64,000 nucleotides of DNA. Source: Augochlora pura. Taxonomy: Eukaryota; Arthropoda; Insecta; Hymenoptera; Halictidae. The DNA is taken from NCBI RefSeq assembly GCF_028453695.1, contig NC_135773.1, positions 5,766,001 through 5,830,000 on the forward strand. The letters run 5' to 3'. Made by a program: the position numbers and the translations under genes. Under the pieces are notes generated by a model, which was not told the origin of the DNA, did not search any database, and saw only the letters and a list, made by a program, of their open reading frames with translations. Shown one piece after another: positions 41,512 to 53,264 of this stretch. Positions within the stretch are counted from its first letter, which is position 1, and each line of letters opens with the position of its first letter.

Positions 41512-41922
41512 TACAGGGTGATTCTTAATTGGCGATTGGCACCGTGGAGAATAATAAATTGGAACGTAGAACAAGAAAAAAGAAAAAGTTACAAGAACAT
41601 ATCTGGGTCCTATATCGTGGAGTGTAGACATGTCTGTTCAAAATTTTTAGGGACTCAATTCTTGCGATACATTCGATGGAATGAATTCGATTTCTAATCT
41701 AGACAATTTTTAAAAATCGAGTCCTTAACGATTTCAATGAAAAGAAAAATGAAATAGATTCAGCTATGTTCGAAATACCAAAGTGAAATTTCAAATCCAA
41801 ATGGGACGGCGAACAATGGAATCTAGTCTGGACAGTTCCTATTCGACCGAAGAATTTTTCTGATTTCATGCTCCACATTTATCCTCTGAGCATACCAACA
41901 CGTAATTACGAGTCACTCTGTA
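41512..41922. mobile_element. TA-flanked mariner/Tc1-like non-autonomous element
   Basis: TA at 41512 and 41921. The inverted ends read CAGGGTGATTCTTAATT and CAGAGTGACTCGTAATT (14 of 17 positions agree). Both are followed by a GTGGAG-containing subterminal stretch. TA duplication and CAGGGTG ends suit a Tc1/mariner-type MITE. No transposase frame. Confidence 0.55.
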
Positions 41923-43169
41923 TATACTTAACATCGTCTCTCTTCCTTCGTTCCAGGCGAATTGTAGGGCCTTACGCAGCTCTCGCGTGTACCTATCCTA
42001 CCTACATATCCGAACAATAATATAATAGCAATGGCGACGATAATAATATCAATAGTATTCATCGTCATAATAATAATTACACGAAGAAGGTATTACTTGC
42101 ACGCGAAGAAACGGCGCACCTGTACAATGTATAACTATATTATCGCCGACGACGATTATTTAATCACTAATGAAACCTGTCTTCATATCTCTCGACTCCT
42201 CTCGCCCATCCTTCCTCATTTCTTTATCATCATTATCATTACTATTATTAATATTAATATTATCATATTTTTTTTAACATTTTCAGGTTGCCGCGTGTAA
42301 AATCGATGACAATGGCGCTCAGCATTCTCTCTTTCAATGACTACTGCGTTCGAAATTGTAAAAAATGGGTCTACCCTAGCGTTTTACGATATACACAACC
42401 GGAATCACTACGAGCGATCGCGTGACACTTCATCTGGACAGTGTCCAGCCTCCTGCTACACTAGCGAGGCTCGACAAGTCGCGATCAGTTGATTTTGCTC
42501 GGTCATTATCACTGTATGGCAGGTAATTCTAAATAGAGTACTTAAACGTGTTCGCCCTTTCTCATTGTCCGATGCATTATTGCGCGATCATCGATCATCC
42601 CCTAGAGTTGTGTCGCACACTCGCTTTGTCTACCGAGTCGAAGAAGAGCAGCCTCCGAGGAGGGCACGCTGAAAAGGTGATAGCGAGCGCGGAAAGAACG
42701 GTGTCTCTCTCTCTCTCTCTTTCCTCTGCGGAAAGCTGCCGGTAGGTCGCCTTGTTCTGCTCCAGCTCGATGGAGAACAACGGGGAAAGAAGACGAGAAA
42801 GCAAGAAAGAAAAAGAAAACGGGGACAGAAGAGAGAAATATGGTTAGGTAAAAGTAATGGCGAGCAGCAGGCGCGGATCCACGCTCGATCCGCGCGCCGG
42901 CTCGTGGACAGTCTCCCTGTGCTTGTCTCCCTTTGTTTCCTTCCGGCGGAAAAGAAGCAGTATTAGTCTCCTCCGGACGTGGCACGTGATAAGCCCTACT
43001 ACCTTTTTTGGACCCACTTCTCGCGCGTTCGCATTTTTTGTTTCGTTTACATACTTTTTTTTTTGTTTGTATCGTCGTTTCGCTTTCATCCTTTTTTTTT
43101 GTTTGTTTCTTTAGTTTCCTTTAATTCTACGTACTCTTAAACTGGACGACACACTTGGACGTGCGCACG

Positions 43170-43241
43170 GTAAGTAACTTATCGTAGAGTTAATTACTTG
43201 CTCTCCTCCCGTTTGCCTTTCTTCTTTGCTTCTCTCCACAG
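43170..43241 (+). other. candidate 72-base intron of a plus-strand transcript
   Basis: A consensus donor (gcacg|gtaagtaa) is followed after 72 bases by a long pyrimidine tract and a ccacag acceptor. It lies in the downstream flank of Ell on the opposite strand. No open frame runs through it, so if used it belongs to a UTR or non-coding RNA. Evidence is the splice pattern only. Confidence 0.3.
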
Positions 43242-43989
43242 TTCATCATCCCTATCCTATCGTCGGAGGACAGCCGCGTAAAAACAAAGACACGCACGCG
43301 CTCGTGCGCGCTTCCGGCTCGCGCAGTTTTACTACAATCTGGACTCTCCGCGAATGCCCTTTAACCTCATGCGTCTCTTTTGTTTCTCTGTTTATCGGAT
43401 GGACTTTCTCGTTTCCCCCCCTCTTCTAATTTCTCGCTCTATTCCATTTCCTAGCCGTTCGCTCGTTCGTTTCTCCTTTCTCTATTTTTGTTTTGCAAAC
43501 GTACCGATTGTCGTAAAGCCTTCACCGGTGGTTGACCCGTCGGTCAAAGGCGGCAAACAGCGCATAACACACACGGCGCAGGTCGAAGAGATCACAGGTC
43601 GCGTTAATCACAATTACGAAGAAATCTTCGGCCTACGCGCGGTGGTTTCACACCGTGAAGGTTTCTTCCTCTTCCCCTTCTACTTTCCGCTCCCCGGCTT
43701 CTCTTTCTTTCCCTTCTTCTACTTCCTATTCTTCTTCGGCTTCTTCTTCTTCTTTATCTTCCCTGTGATGTGTTATTGGACATCTCGTAACTCCGGTACA
43801 GAGTACACGACTGGATTAGTTATATGCTTTTGTTTTCTCTTTCGGCGATAGAATCCAGGAACCACACGTGGACTGTTTAGATCAGCCTTGGAACATGCCG
43901 AGAAAATGCAAATTCTGCGACAACGGAGACAGCAGCGTATCGACAACCGAGATTAGGTAGAGGATAAGAGGTGGCCTTTTCAGTTTGTG

Positions 43990-46900
43990 TCAGTAGTGCA
44001 AACTGTCGATCTCCTTGATTTCGTTGCTACCATCGGTATTGGCGGTGGACGAAGACTCCATGCTGCCGCCGCAGTTCTGCGTATCGTACTCAAGGACCAA
44101 CCGCTTGATGTGGCTCAGTTTGTCGTGGAGATAGTGGAACCGACGTTTCGTTTCCCTATGCACAGGGTCACGTTTCGTTTCGTTATACTCGTTCACGATT
44201 TGCCGTTTTATTTCCTGTAACAACGAAGCGAACGAAAATGTTAATGTCATATATTATAAGTTTAATTCCCGTTCAGCAAGGTATCTCTCACTGTTCCAAA
44301 CAAGCTTCTAATTCTAGATCTTTTGTTTTTTAACTTTTGTGTTAAGTAATACTTGTAAGGAAATTTAAAGAGTAGTTAACTTTGTGTTTATTTAATTGGT
44401 AAACTTAAGACTCTGTTTATTAAGTTCTACTTCTCTACTAAGACCAAGTTTTACTCTATTAACATAATAATGCGCCAACTGAGATTTCTGTTGCTCTTAG
44501 TTTCTAAAATCGGTGAGAATAGTCGTGCAACAGACTTCGCAGTTTGCCACTTTCACTTTGTGTCTACATTGAAGTTTGCCAGATTACGAAAGGTTTATGA
44601 ATGCTATTCAGTGGAGATGCTCTACCTGATATTCGACCAAGTTGCCATTTCTCTGTTCTTGCTTCAATCGTTCCCCAAGTTGCGTGAATCGTCTCGAGAC
44701 CTTTGCTACTTGAGTGTGCAACCTTCGATATTCCTCGTAATCCGCATTGAACTCCGCCTTGTAACGTCTTCTCTGTTCCGCGCTGCTTATTGTCGTGTAG
44801 TACCTGCAAATAAATTATAACATACCAGTATAGCATGTACAGAGATAAACGCACAGATTCGAATAATTTTTTAATCAATATTTCCAACAAAAGTGGTTGC
44901 CTTGTCTATGAAACAGGGACATGAACATAAAAATAAAAAATTTACATTAATTCCATTAAAAGGACTCTTTAAAGATATTACTATGCTATTCGTGTAAATG
45001 TGTCAAGTGTTCAGATACGTATCAATAGCGATACAGTAGAACTTCGATTATCCAAACCCCCTACTATCTCAATGTAGTACTGTACCAATCATTCTATATA
45101 AACATTTATGGTCTCATGATCAATTCCAGTACATGAGGTTCTACTGGTACATACAGGGTGTTAGGCGGAATGGGGTAGGATGTCCGAATCCGAGACCCGG
45201 TAATTACATCGTCAAGCAAAGGGTTATGGATTAACAGCCGGGTATTAGTTACGTTCTCTAATATCGAGAGGGATACTCACGTGAGGTAGTCCGGATACTC
45301 AGATGATTTAGGGCTCTCCGGCAGGTCGAGGTTGCATGTGGAGGTGGTGACAGTGGTGTCCTCGGTGCTAGCGTAATCAGGACTAGTCAGGTTGTTATAG
45401 GATGAGTTGGTAGGGTTGCCGGTGTTTCTCTTCTTCGAGTCCCGGTCCTTGTCACCGCCTCGTCCTCTATCGTTCCTATCGTTCCTCTCGTTCCTCTCAT
45501 TCCTCTCGTTTCTCTCGTTCCTTTCGTTCCTCTCGTTCCTCTCGCCCCTGTCGCTCCTATCTCTCCTGTCTATGCCGTTCGAACTACCACTGTAACTAGC
45601 TGCACTACCACCGTCAGTCGCGGCACTTGAACGCGGCACGTAATCCACCGTCGCCACCCCGTTGCCAACAGCACCGGCCGCCGCCGCCACTGCCGTCTTC
45701 CCGGCGGCATGGTAGTGACGGCTGCTGCCGCTCAACGAATTACTATGGGCTACACTACTATGAGAATTATGGCTGGTGGCTGAGTTGCTGCCGGCGTTGC
45801 TCCCGTGAGAGGTGGACCCGGCGCTCGCGACGACCACGTTGTCCCGGTGACCGGTCCGGTTGTTCTCCTCACTGTCACTGGTCGGCGTCAAGCACGGTTT
45901 ACTGGCTGGATAGCTGCCACTACGTAGCACATCACTGTTCGCTGTTCTTTCCGGCCGGTAATCGCCGCGACGATCACGCAGATGCTGCCTCTGGTCCCAA
46001 GCGTCACCACCGCTGCCACCACCACTGCCACTAGCACTACTACCACCGGCAACACTAACAGCGACTCCACTCACACTGTTACTATTATTGTTGCCCACAC
46101 TAACAGTCGTCCTTCCATTTTCCATGGCGACCGACGTCGTACCGGAGGTCGGCTCCGGCTTCTTGCAGCGTGACACGCGCTGCTTCTTCGTCGGCAGACC
46201 GTCGTTACCCTGGTAGTAGCCGGGCCGTTTCGCACCCAGTGACGGAGGCGGTGCCGTGATCGCCGGAGGTGAACCTGGATGAGTGGAATTCGGCGACTGT
46301 CCGCTACCTGGAATCGTGTCGCACGGTGTTAGACAATGATAGCATAGGACAACAAACAACGATGCTTGGGCTCATGTAGTTCGGCGATTGTTTTTTCAAT
46401 ATTTCTACGGGTATTATACTTTTTAGATCCCTGAACCTCCTTGACGCTGCCATTGTTTCGCTTTTGTTGTATCACAAATTGCTTTATGCAATTTCTGAGC
46501 TTGTTGGCGCGGCAGTCAAAGTGTTGGAATACTGAACTGTGGATGAGCCCAAGCTTTGCTGTTTGAGGTCTAATGGTTAGCAGATTGTATGTAAAGATTT
46601 TGAGTTGTGTCTTTTAGGAACTGAAAGTGGAATTTAAGTAAATTCTAGGAAGAACCAAAATTGTTTGCAAGTTTGAGAAATTAGCTTAGGAAGGACGTGA
46701 TAATGACGAGCTTGGGCCTTACCGCTGGATCCACCGTCACTGGAACCAGGTGGTGTAAGATTCTGAGGTTTCCTCCTCTTTAACATAGCCTTCTCCTGTT
46801 CGGTGTAATAAAGCCAGTCTTCTTGAACATCGTTCCACACGAACCTCTGCAGATGATACGTGTTATCCCTCATGAACGCCACCTGCTTCAGAATCGTCGT

Positions 46901-47966
46901 CATGATGCTACGCTCCCGTTCCTTTATACCCTCTGCAAAAGAATTACGCATTAGATCATTTAGATTTAGATGATTATTTCAAAGATATTCTCAAACAATT
47001 CAGGTTGATTTCTTACCTCTGTTTATGCGGTCGTACAGCTCAGGTTTTTTGTATGGCCTCAAAGCAAGGAGATGGATAAGCCTTTCCCTATTTAACAGAA
47101 GAAAAGCAATTGTTATCAAGAGAATAGCATATTTATATTTAATTGAAATAGTAGTGAACCTATCCACATAAGTGTATATGACACGATATTTATTAGGCCA
47201 GCAATGAATGAACCCGGTACAAAATTTATAGAAATATGGCATAAAAATCGCGCAGCGGAGAACTGGTTAATAACGGACTATATTTATTGACTGCTGGTCA
47301 AAACCGCAAGAGGCTAGTAGGAAAATAAGCTGACGCGAAAATAGTCCTTAGAAACATCCTACTTATTATCGGAGGGTATGCACATGTACCTGAGCTAGCC
47401 CTACCTGTCCGATGACATTAATTTTGCTGGTAATTAATAAATAGCTAAACCTTTGAATAAACGATAAATTACAATTCATATTAGGTGCCCAAATGAATTG
47501 ACTCCACGTTCAGCCATTTATCAATTACGGAGCAGGTAGGAACTTCTGATTCGTAATGAGGATAATTACTAATTCCTGCCGGACTGTTGATAAAATTATT
47601 ATTCTCAACGGCCAGCGGAATACCGTTACAGATTTTACGTATTCTTCATCGTGTAGCTGACATTACGTCAAGATTTACTACGCGGCCGTCCTCTCTCTCT
47701 AGCATCATCGTCGTTATGGAACGTACCTCAACGGCCTGCGCATGACATCAGAGCCCTTCTTCTCGGGCGGATTCCGCACTGGCGGTGGATTACTACTAGC
47801 GGCTGGTTTGTAAGAGGAAGACGACAGTCTGGGCTGGCTGCCGAATGATGGAATGCTCGTCGATTCCCGATGCCTCGAGTTCGATAGAGACGGTATGGTT
47901 TTTCCGGTCGCTTTCACCTTCACCTTCCGTCCGATGTCCGGTCCATTCGCCTTGATGACCCTGGTA
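43990..47966 (-). CDS. Ell: RNA polymerase II elongation factor ELL / Su(Tpl), six 3' exons (N-terminus missing)
   Basis: ELL suppresses pausing by RNA polymerase II and is a subunit of the super elongation complex and, for snRNA genes, the little elongation complex. Exons on the minus strand are 47966-47727, 47087-47017, 46932-46723, 46307-45281, 44803-44626 and 44214-43990 (TGA), encoding about 649 residues with consistent phases. Counting from the first full codon, the ELL core runs from about residue 77 to 150 (RERLIHLLALRPYKKPELYD, then ILKQVAFMRDNTYHLQ). A long low-complexity linker (about 175-505) rich in Ser, Gly, Asn and Pro includes an Asn-Glu-Arg repeat. The occludin/ELL domain is at about 511-640 (PDYLTYYTTISSAEQRRRYK, EYRRLHTQVAKVSRRFTQL, HYLHDKLSHIKRLVLEYD). 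The first visible exon begins in mid-codon before TRVIKANGPDIGRKVKVK. The preceding roughly 150 residues of the ELL N-terminal domain were not found up to 64000. The end of each domain was placed by recalled homology. Confidence 0.96.
45034..45146. mobile_element. Tigger/pogo-like MITE in an Ell intron
   Basis: Left end CAGTAGAACTTCGATTATCC, right end (inverted) CAGTAGAACCTCATG. The CAGTAGAACCTCGATTATCC type of end is characteristic of Tigger/pogo elements. It is preceded by TA. It lies in the intron 44804-45280 of Ell and is 113 bp long. Confidence 0.6.
45462..45570 (-). repeat. Ell: in-frame Asn-Glu-Arg tandem repeat inside Ell linker
   Basis: The DNA repeats a 9-base unit (cgttcctct on the plus strand) about eight to ten times and encodes six consecutive NER triplets flanked by related DR/ND pairs (GERNERNER ... 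NDRNDRGRGG). It lies in the disordered linker between the ELL core and the occludin-like domain. The unit length is a multiple of three, so copy number can change without a frameshift. Confidence 0.85.
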
Positions 47967-48085
47967 CTGTAACAAGAGGAAAGAGACGATTAGCGTTTTT
48001 GCGGACACCTTTCTTACAGTCTATCCGAAACATCCGTTTTCCAATGAAGGTTCGAATTATATTATTAGACGATATTATTATTGTT

Positions 48086-48185
48086 NNNNNNNNNNNNNNN
48101 NNNNNNNNNNNNNNNNNNNNNNNNNNNNNNNNNNNNNNNNNNNNNNNNNNNNNNNNNNNNNNNNNNNNNNNNNNNNNNNNNNNNN
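48086..48185. other. assembly gap (100 N)
   Basis: Exactly 100 undetermined bases, the conventional length for a gap of unknown size. A missing Ell exon could be hidden here. Confidence 0.98.
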
Positions 48186-48470
48186 GTAAGTGCTTCGTTG
48201 TACAATAAACTGTACATTGGACAACATTCCTTGCTCAAGTCTGAGCTTGCCCATTTCTCCAATAAATGCATAAAGGCTGCAATCTAGCGATGATAAACGC
48301 GAATGACAAATAAAACAAAAAAATAACCATGCGATCCGAACAACATAATAAATTCTAAAATAGTCGAACTTAACCACGTCCTTGAACCCCTAATTAAAAG
48401 CTACCTCATACGGTTCGCGTACCATTTAAATTTCGTAACCGCGCAGGAGATCGGCAAAAATTTTAATAAC

Positions 48471-48683
48471 AAAGGGCATAGCCGATTAAGATGGTCAAAA
48501 CTGCCCTTAGAGGGTTTTCAATGGGTCATATACCGTTCGATAGCTGACCAATAAAAACTCATCTGTGCAAAATTTTAACACTGCTACTTGTCCGTGAGGG
48601 TAGTTACAGGCTATCGAACGGTATATGACCCATTGAAAAACCTCTAAGGGCAGTTTTGACCATCTTAATCGGCTATGCCCTTT
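48471..48683. mobile_element. foldback: near-perfect 74-bp inverted repeat with 65-base loop
   Basis: Arms 48471-48544 and 48610-48683 are reverse complements at 73 of 74 positions (single difference in agagGgttt versus agagGtttt). The loop is 48545-48609. No clear target duplication was seen. It could be a foldback/MITE or a hairpin RNA source. It lies upstream of the first visible Ell exon, so it is probably intronic. Confidence 0.85.
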
Positions 48684-48916
48684 TGAAACGCGGGCGATCG
48701 GTCGAAATAAAAGCGGCGCGCGTCAACCTAGAAACACGGCATCGGCCCCATTGAAAAACGTCCTCCGTGGCGACGCGGAGGACAGGTTAATGGGGCAACG
48801 TGTCATGCGGGCCCGTCATTTCGCGTCACTTTCACTCGCCGCGATTTATTTTCCGCGTGTCGTATGCGCGTTAACGTGTAACGTTAATTAACAACGGTGA
48901 CGCGGGCGTTTCGTGC

Positions 48917-48920
<4 letters not shown>

Positions 48921-48966
<46 letters not shown>

Positions 48967-48978
48967 AGGGGGAAGGGA
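48921..48978. repeat. (GA)n followed by G-rich tract
   Basis: GA repeat 48921-48959 running into g-runs. Confidence 0.9.
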
Positions 48979-51569
48979 CGAGAGGCAGGGAGAAGGGTTC
49001 AAGCCGTTGAAAGGGGACGCGAGGAGAGATACGAGACGGTAGAGTCACGCAGATTATTTCGCGCGTGTCTGCGAGCGCACGCACCGCGCGAGCGAAAAAT
49101 GAAGGTGCACCTATACGCGGCCCGACCTTGTGCCAAATGCCGCTTCATCCTCAGCCAGGGACACCCGATCGCCGGTTACCTTTGTCGTTTTTCTTTTTCG
49201 CGTGTCGCCTCTCTCGTTCGATCCGTCAACGGGGACCTTGATCGCGAGCGTCGAATTCCCCGAAATATTTGCCAAACCGTCGGCTACCGGCGCGACGCAA
49301 CCAGCGCCGCTTATTTGCTGCATTTGCGTTTGTCGCGTATCATCGAGACCGGTACACTTATTATTTCTTTCGGAGACTCGATATTTTTTATAGCGAATTT
49401 ATTTCTGGATTAATTTTAGTTTTATTGTTTCTGAGATTTATGAAGGGCTCGTTGTTATATTTATTTTATCATGTTAGTGCTAGGGCTATCGACCTCTAAT
49501 CGCGTCTAATGTACATTTTTTTATAACAGAGGGCACTGTTAAAAATCATAAAATTATATATAATTTTATAAAAAATGTAATATATAGGGCAATAGTAATA
49601 ATAATATATTAGTAGTAAGTTTAATGAATCTTGGAACAGTTTATATTCTTTCTTCGCAGTTCCAATTCTAGTCCAATAAAGCTAAAATTTGCGATCACCA
49701 ATAACATATCATTTTTAACGAACGACGTTAATTGAATTATGATCGAGTTCGATCGGTGAACGAGGTTCGAGTTAGAAACGATGGAGTTGCGGTGCCAGGT
49801 TGTTCTCGATCGATTAATGTAGCAAGGGAAACGATAAATGTTTCTCGCGCAGGAAAAAAACTATAAATATTTCACAGACAGCGAGGAGAACTATAAATAT
49901 TTCATAGGTGGCGATAAAGCCGTAGGAACGAACGGGTAATTCGTGTGTTCGGCACGTGAACTAAAATTGGTGCGTTGCTTTCGAGATTTCGCCTGTCCTT
50001 GGCGACACGGCTGGCTACGATATCTTTTATCGCGAGCAGAAGTTTCACGAGGTTAATATTCGTCGCTCGGATGTTTAAACAAATGTCCGAGACGCCGCGG
50101 CGGCAATTTGTTTTCCGACGAGTTCGCCGGATCGACCCGAATTCCCGTATCGGGGAAATGGGAAGTGCGCGCGGCGGCCGACAACAAAAAAAGAAAAGCG
50201 AGAAGCGAATTCGAAACGTAGATTTCGGAGCCGCGTATTGGAAATGGTGTGTACCAGAAAGCGCGCGTAACTTTAAATATAGCAACGGCTCTCCGAAGCC
50301 AGTCGCAGCATTCCGATTTCATTCGATGGACAGATGGAATTTCAATTGATAGATGCTATAGCGATCGCTTTTAATTATTAATACATGCGGTGTCTATAGA
50401 ACGCGTTCACTCGAACGTGTAAACAGCGCTACGTAGCCAAAGATTGTTGCGAAACCAAAGCTCTGATCGATAATTGATATTTAGTAAGAATTGAGTCAAG
50501 TTAAAGAATAATTTAGCTTCTTACTTGAGTTTACTTTCCTTGTATAGACGTATCAGTTTCCTTTATTTTTTGACAAGAAAGGAGTCGATGTTTTAATGGC
50601 GATATTCGTTTTCAATCCTCTTTGCCAAGCTTTAACGAGTCTGTCTTGTGCTGGAGATTTTTAGCAAGAATCTGCTAGGTATGAACATTATTCAATACCA
50701 TTAATTACATCATTAATATTAGTTGTATCAATAATATAACTAAACGATCGATAATAATAATTTCAACCGTATTAATAATGTTACTCCTTTATATTTAAAA
50801 ATTCCTTTGTATTTAATGTTACTCTTTTAATATTATTCCTTGGCCCACTTCTCTCTTCTCCTTCGAAGAAGTGATTAGAACTATACAATTTGTGATATAT
50901 TTCAACTGCGAAGGAAAATAAAAAATAATAAAATATATTTAAGATCAACATCTTTAAGAACTCTTAAAAAGCCTGTATATCCAATATACCGACATTTCAC
51001 CAAATAATTTTAGTTTATTCGCAAGACGACGTACGCGTCTTAATTACATAAGGTCTCCGAGATAACCAGTGACAATATTGATGGTTGGCAGCACCGTCAA
51101 ATACAAGTTGCTGCAGACAAGACTTCCGCCCGTAGAAGATTAACACGCATTCGTCCTTGTATTTTCGAAAATCGTACACGCCATAAATGCTTAATGGCCC
51201 GCGGTCTATCGGCGACCTCTGCGAGCGCGAAGCCCATCAGCGATGGGGAGGGGGAACTGCAAAGAAGTCCGGATCGTGCGAGTGCACCGCAACGGAACCG
51301 GAACAATCGATCCGCGAAAGGAATCGGTCATTATATCGGCGCGCACAGCCCGGCTGCCGGGTTCGGCTGTTGGCGCCATTGTAACCGTTAATGTCGCACG
51401 ACTTACGAAACCCCCGAGGTGCGGTTTACACGAACGCCGGACTTGCCAGTTCAATTTGATCGCGGCGCAACTGCCCGCCGCGGATCATCCGGTCGTTAGG
51501 TGAATCGCGTTAGTTACACATGTAAAGGCTCGTTTCTATGGATGCTCTGTCGCATCGATGACGTCCCGA

Positions 51570-51598
51570 TGGATCCACCGCGTGACGCGGTGGATCCA
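51570..51598. repeat. perfect 13-bp hairpin
   Basis: TGGATCCACCGCG and its exact reverse complement are separated by tga. It is not linked to any gene or T-run. Confidence 0.8.
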
Positions 51599-51699
51599 GT
51601 ACCTTCGGCCGAGAAAAAGAAAAGGGAAACACGAGAGACAACGGAGAGAGAGCCGCGACACCGTCCGTCGCCGATCGGATCTTATCGAGCGGAGATTTA

Positions 51700-51712
51700 G
51701 GGGGGGGGGGGG
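51700..51712. repeat. poly-G (13)
   Basis: Uninterrupted G-run. Confidence 0.9.
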
Positions 51713-52840
51713 CGGAAAGGTCGAACGAATCATCGTGAATCGCGTCGAAACTTTTCATTAACCAAGCAAATTTCAAATTTCATTTCGGAGAATCATGCTC
51801 TCGCAACAGCGCGAAGAAGAATTTTTATAAGAGTTTCTCTTTCCCGTCGTTGCAAATTAATATCGCGAGGCGAGAGACGCGCGTTGCTTTCTCCCGTGCT
51901 ATTTTAAATAAAAAGAAATGCCCACTTCGACGAACTTGCGTCACTCTGTTTGCCTTTTTTTTCTTTTTTCTTCGATGTTTTACGAATATAATTATCGGTT
52001 ATCAGCGACGCTCAGAATTTTGCATCCGTCTCCCCCGTTGCGCTCGACGTTCCGCTTCGCTTTTAAATGCCTGCGGACCGTGCCCCCCTTCCCCCTCCCC
52101 CCACCCCCCGTCGCCGTCGTCTTCGATTACGCAACAAGGAATCGCGCGCAAAAAGAAGACAACGGAGAGGATACGAAAATAGAACTCGCACTGTGCCCGG
52201 CTCCAGCCGTTTTATCGAATGGAATTTTTTAATATCCGGGATTCTCTTCTCTTTCGTCTTCTTCTTCGTCTTCGTCTTCTTCTTCTCATTCGTTCTTTTT
52301 TTTTTCGGCACTTGAAACTTGAGTCGTGGCGCAGCCGTGTTTCCATCGACGTCGAAACAATTGAATGCTTCGCGCCCGAGTAACGATTCCACGGCGTTTG
52401 GAATAGTTTCGACGACGGAGCTGGTTCGTGTCGGCACCAATTTATTTCGGCGAACGAGGAGCGGCCTACGGGTATACGAATTCTAGAATCGCCGATGTTG
52501 AACGGAACCGTTTCCGACGTTCACGCGATTAAGAGCCGATTCGCGCTGAAAGGAAGCTCGAAGAATCGTTGATATTTCACGTTTACGCGGCGCATGATCG
52601 ACGCAGTCGATTAACACGAGCTACCACTCCAAACGATTGGTTACTGATTCTTTATTTTACAGTTCTTGCTGTCGTACGAATTTTTCTTCGAGACGTTTTC
52701 AGGTATACTTTTTTACTGTATATTATTTATAATATAGATAATACGAAGTTTAAGCGAATCCAGTGTTGACACTGTTATAAAATACTATTCATTAGTTGTT
52801 GTATTTGGAATTATTTATAGATACAATTAAATCGGATTTT

Positions 52841-53170
52841 ATACGCAATGACAAAATTGGATAGCTGCGATTTAAAATAGTGGAAAAATTAAAAGACTTA
52901 ATAAATGTAAATGTATTATTTTTAATTTACTAAAGTCATTGAATGAAATTATACGCAATGACAAAATTAGATAGCTTCAATTTAAAATACTGAAAAAATT
53001 AAAGAAATTAATAAACATCAATGTATTATTTTTAATGTTCAAAAATGAATGAATAAAATCATATGAAATGACAAAATTGAATAGCTGCTATTTAGAATAG
53101 TAGAAGAATTGAAAGAATTAATAAACATCAATGTACTATTTTTACTCCGCTAAAGTGAACGAATAAATTT
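52841..53170. repeat. three tandem copies of a 110-bp unit
   Basis: Copies start at 52841 (atacgcaatgacaaaattgg), 52951 (atacgcaatgacaaaattag) and 53061 (atatgaaatgacaaaattga), exactly 110 bases apart. The shared interior includes gatagctgc..tttaaaat and aatgtattatttttaat. AT-rich. Confidence 0.9.
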
Positions 53171-53264
53171 GCTAAAAATCCACAGTTTTCACACGAGAAT
53201 GCACGTTTCTGTACAATCCGTTTGTTTGTTCACGTATCGGAAACTTTAACCAGCAGAAAGAGAA

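Larger units (their letters stand above)
23905..43989. other. 20-kb stretch without a recognised protein gene
   Basis: From 23905 to about 25500 the DNA is AT-rich and includes the TPR-gene promoter. From about 25500 to 43900 it is CpG-rich, with many CT/GA, AC and poly-G tracts. The right end must include the Ell 3' UTR, as Ell stops at 43990 and is read leftwards. Open frames exist (longest 231 codons at 34726-35421) but none shows a recognisable domain. Strong splice-site pairs on the plus strand (38866-39398, 43170-43241) allow a non-coding transcript. Confidence 0.55.

Noticed and set aside
45627..46173. plus-strand frames opposite the large Ell exon
   Set aside because: Antisense shadows of the low-complexity Ell linker; the minus frame is continuous with the conserved ELL domains.
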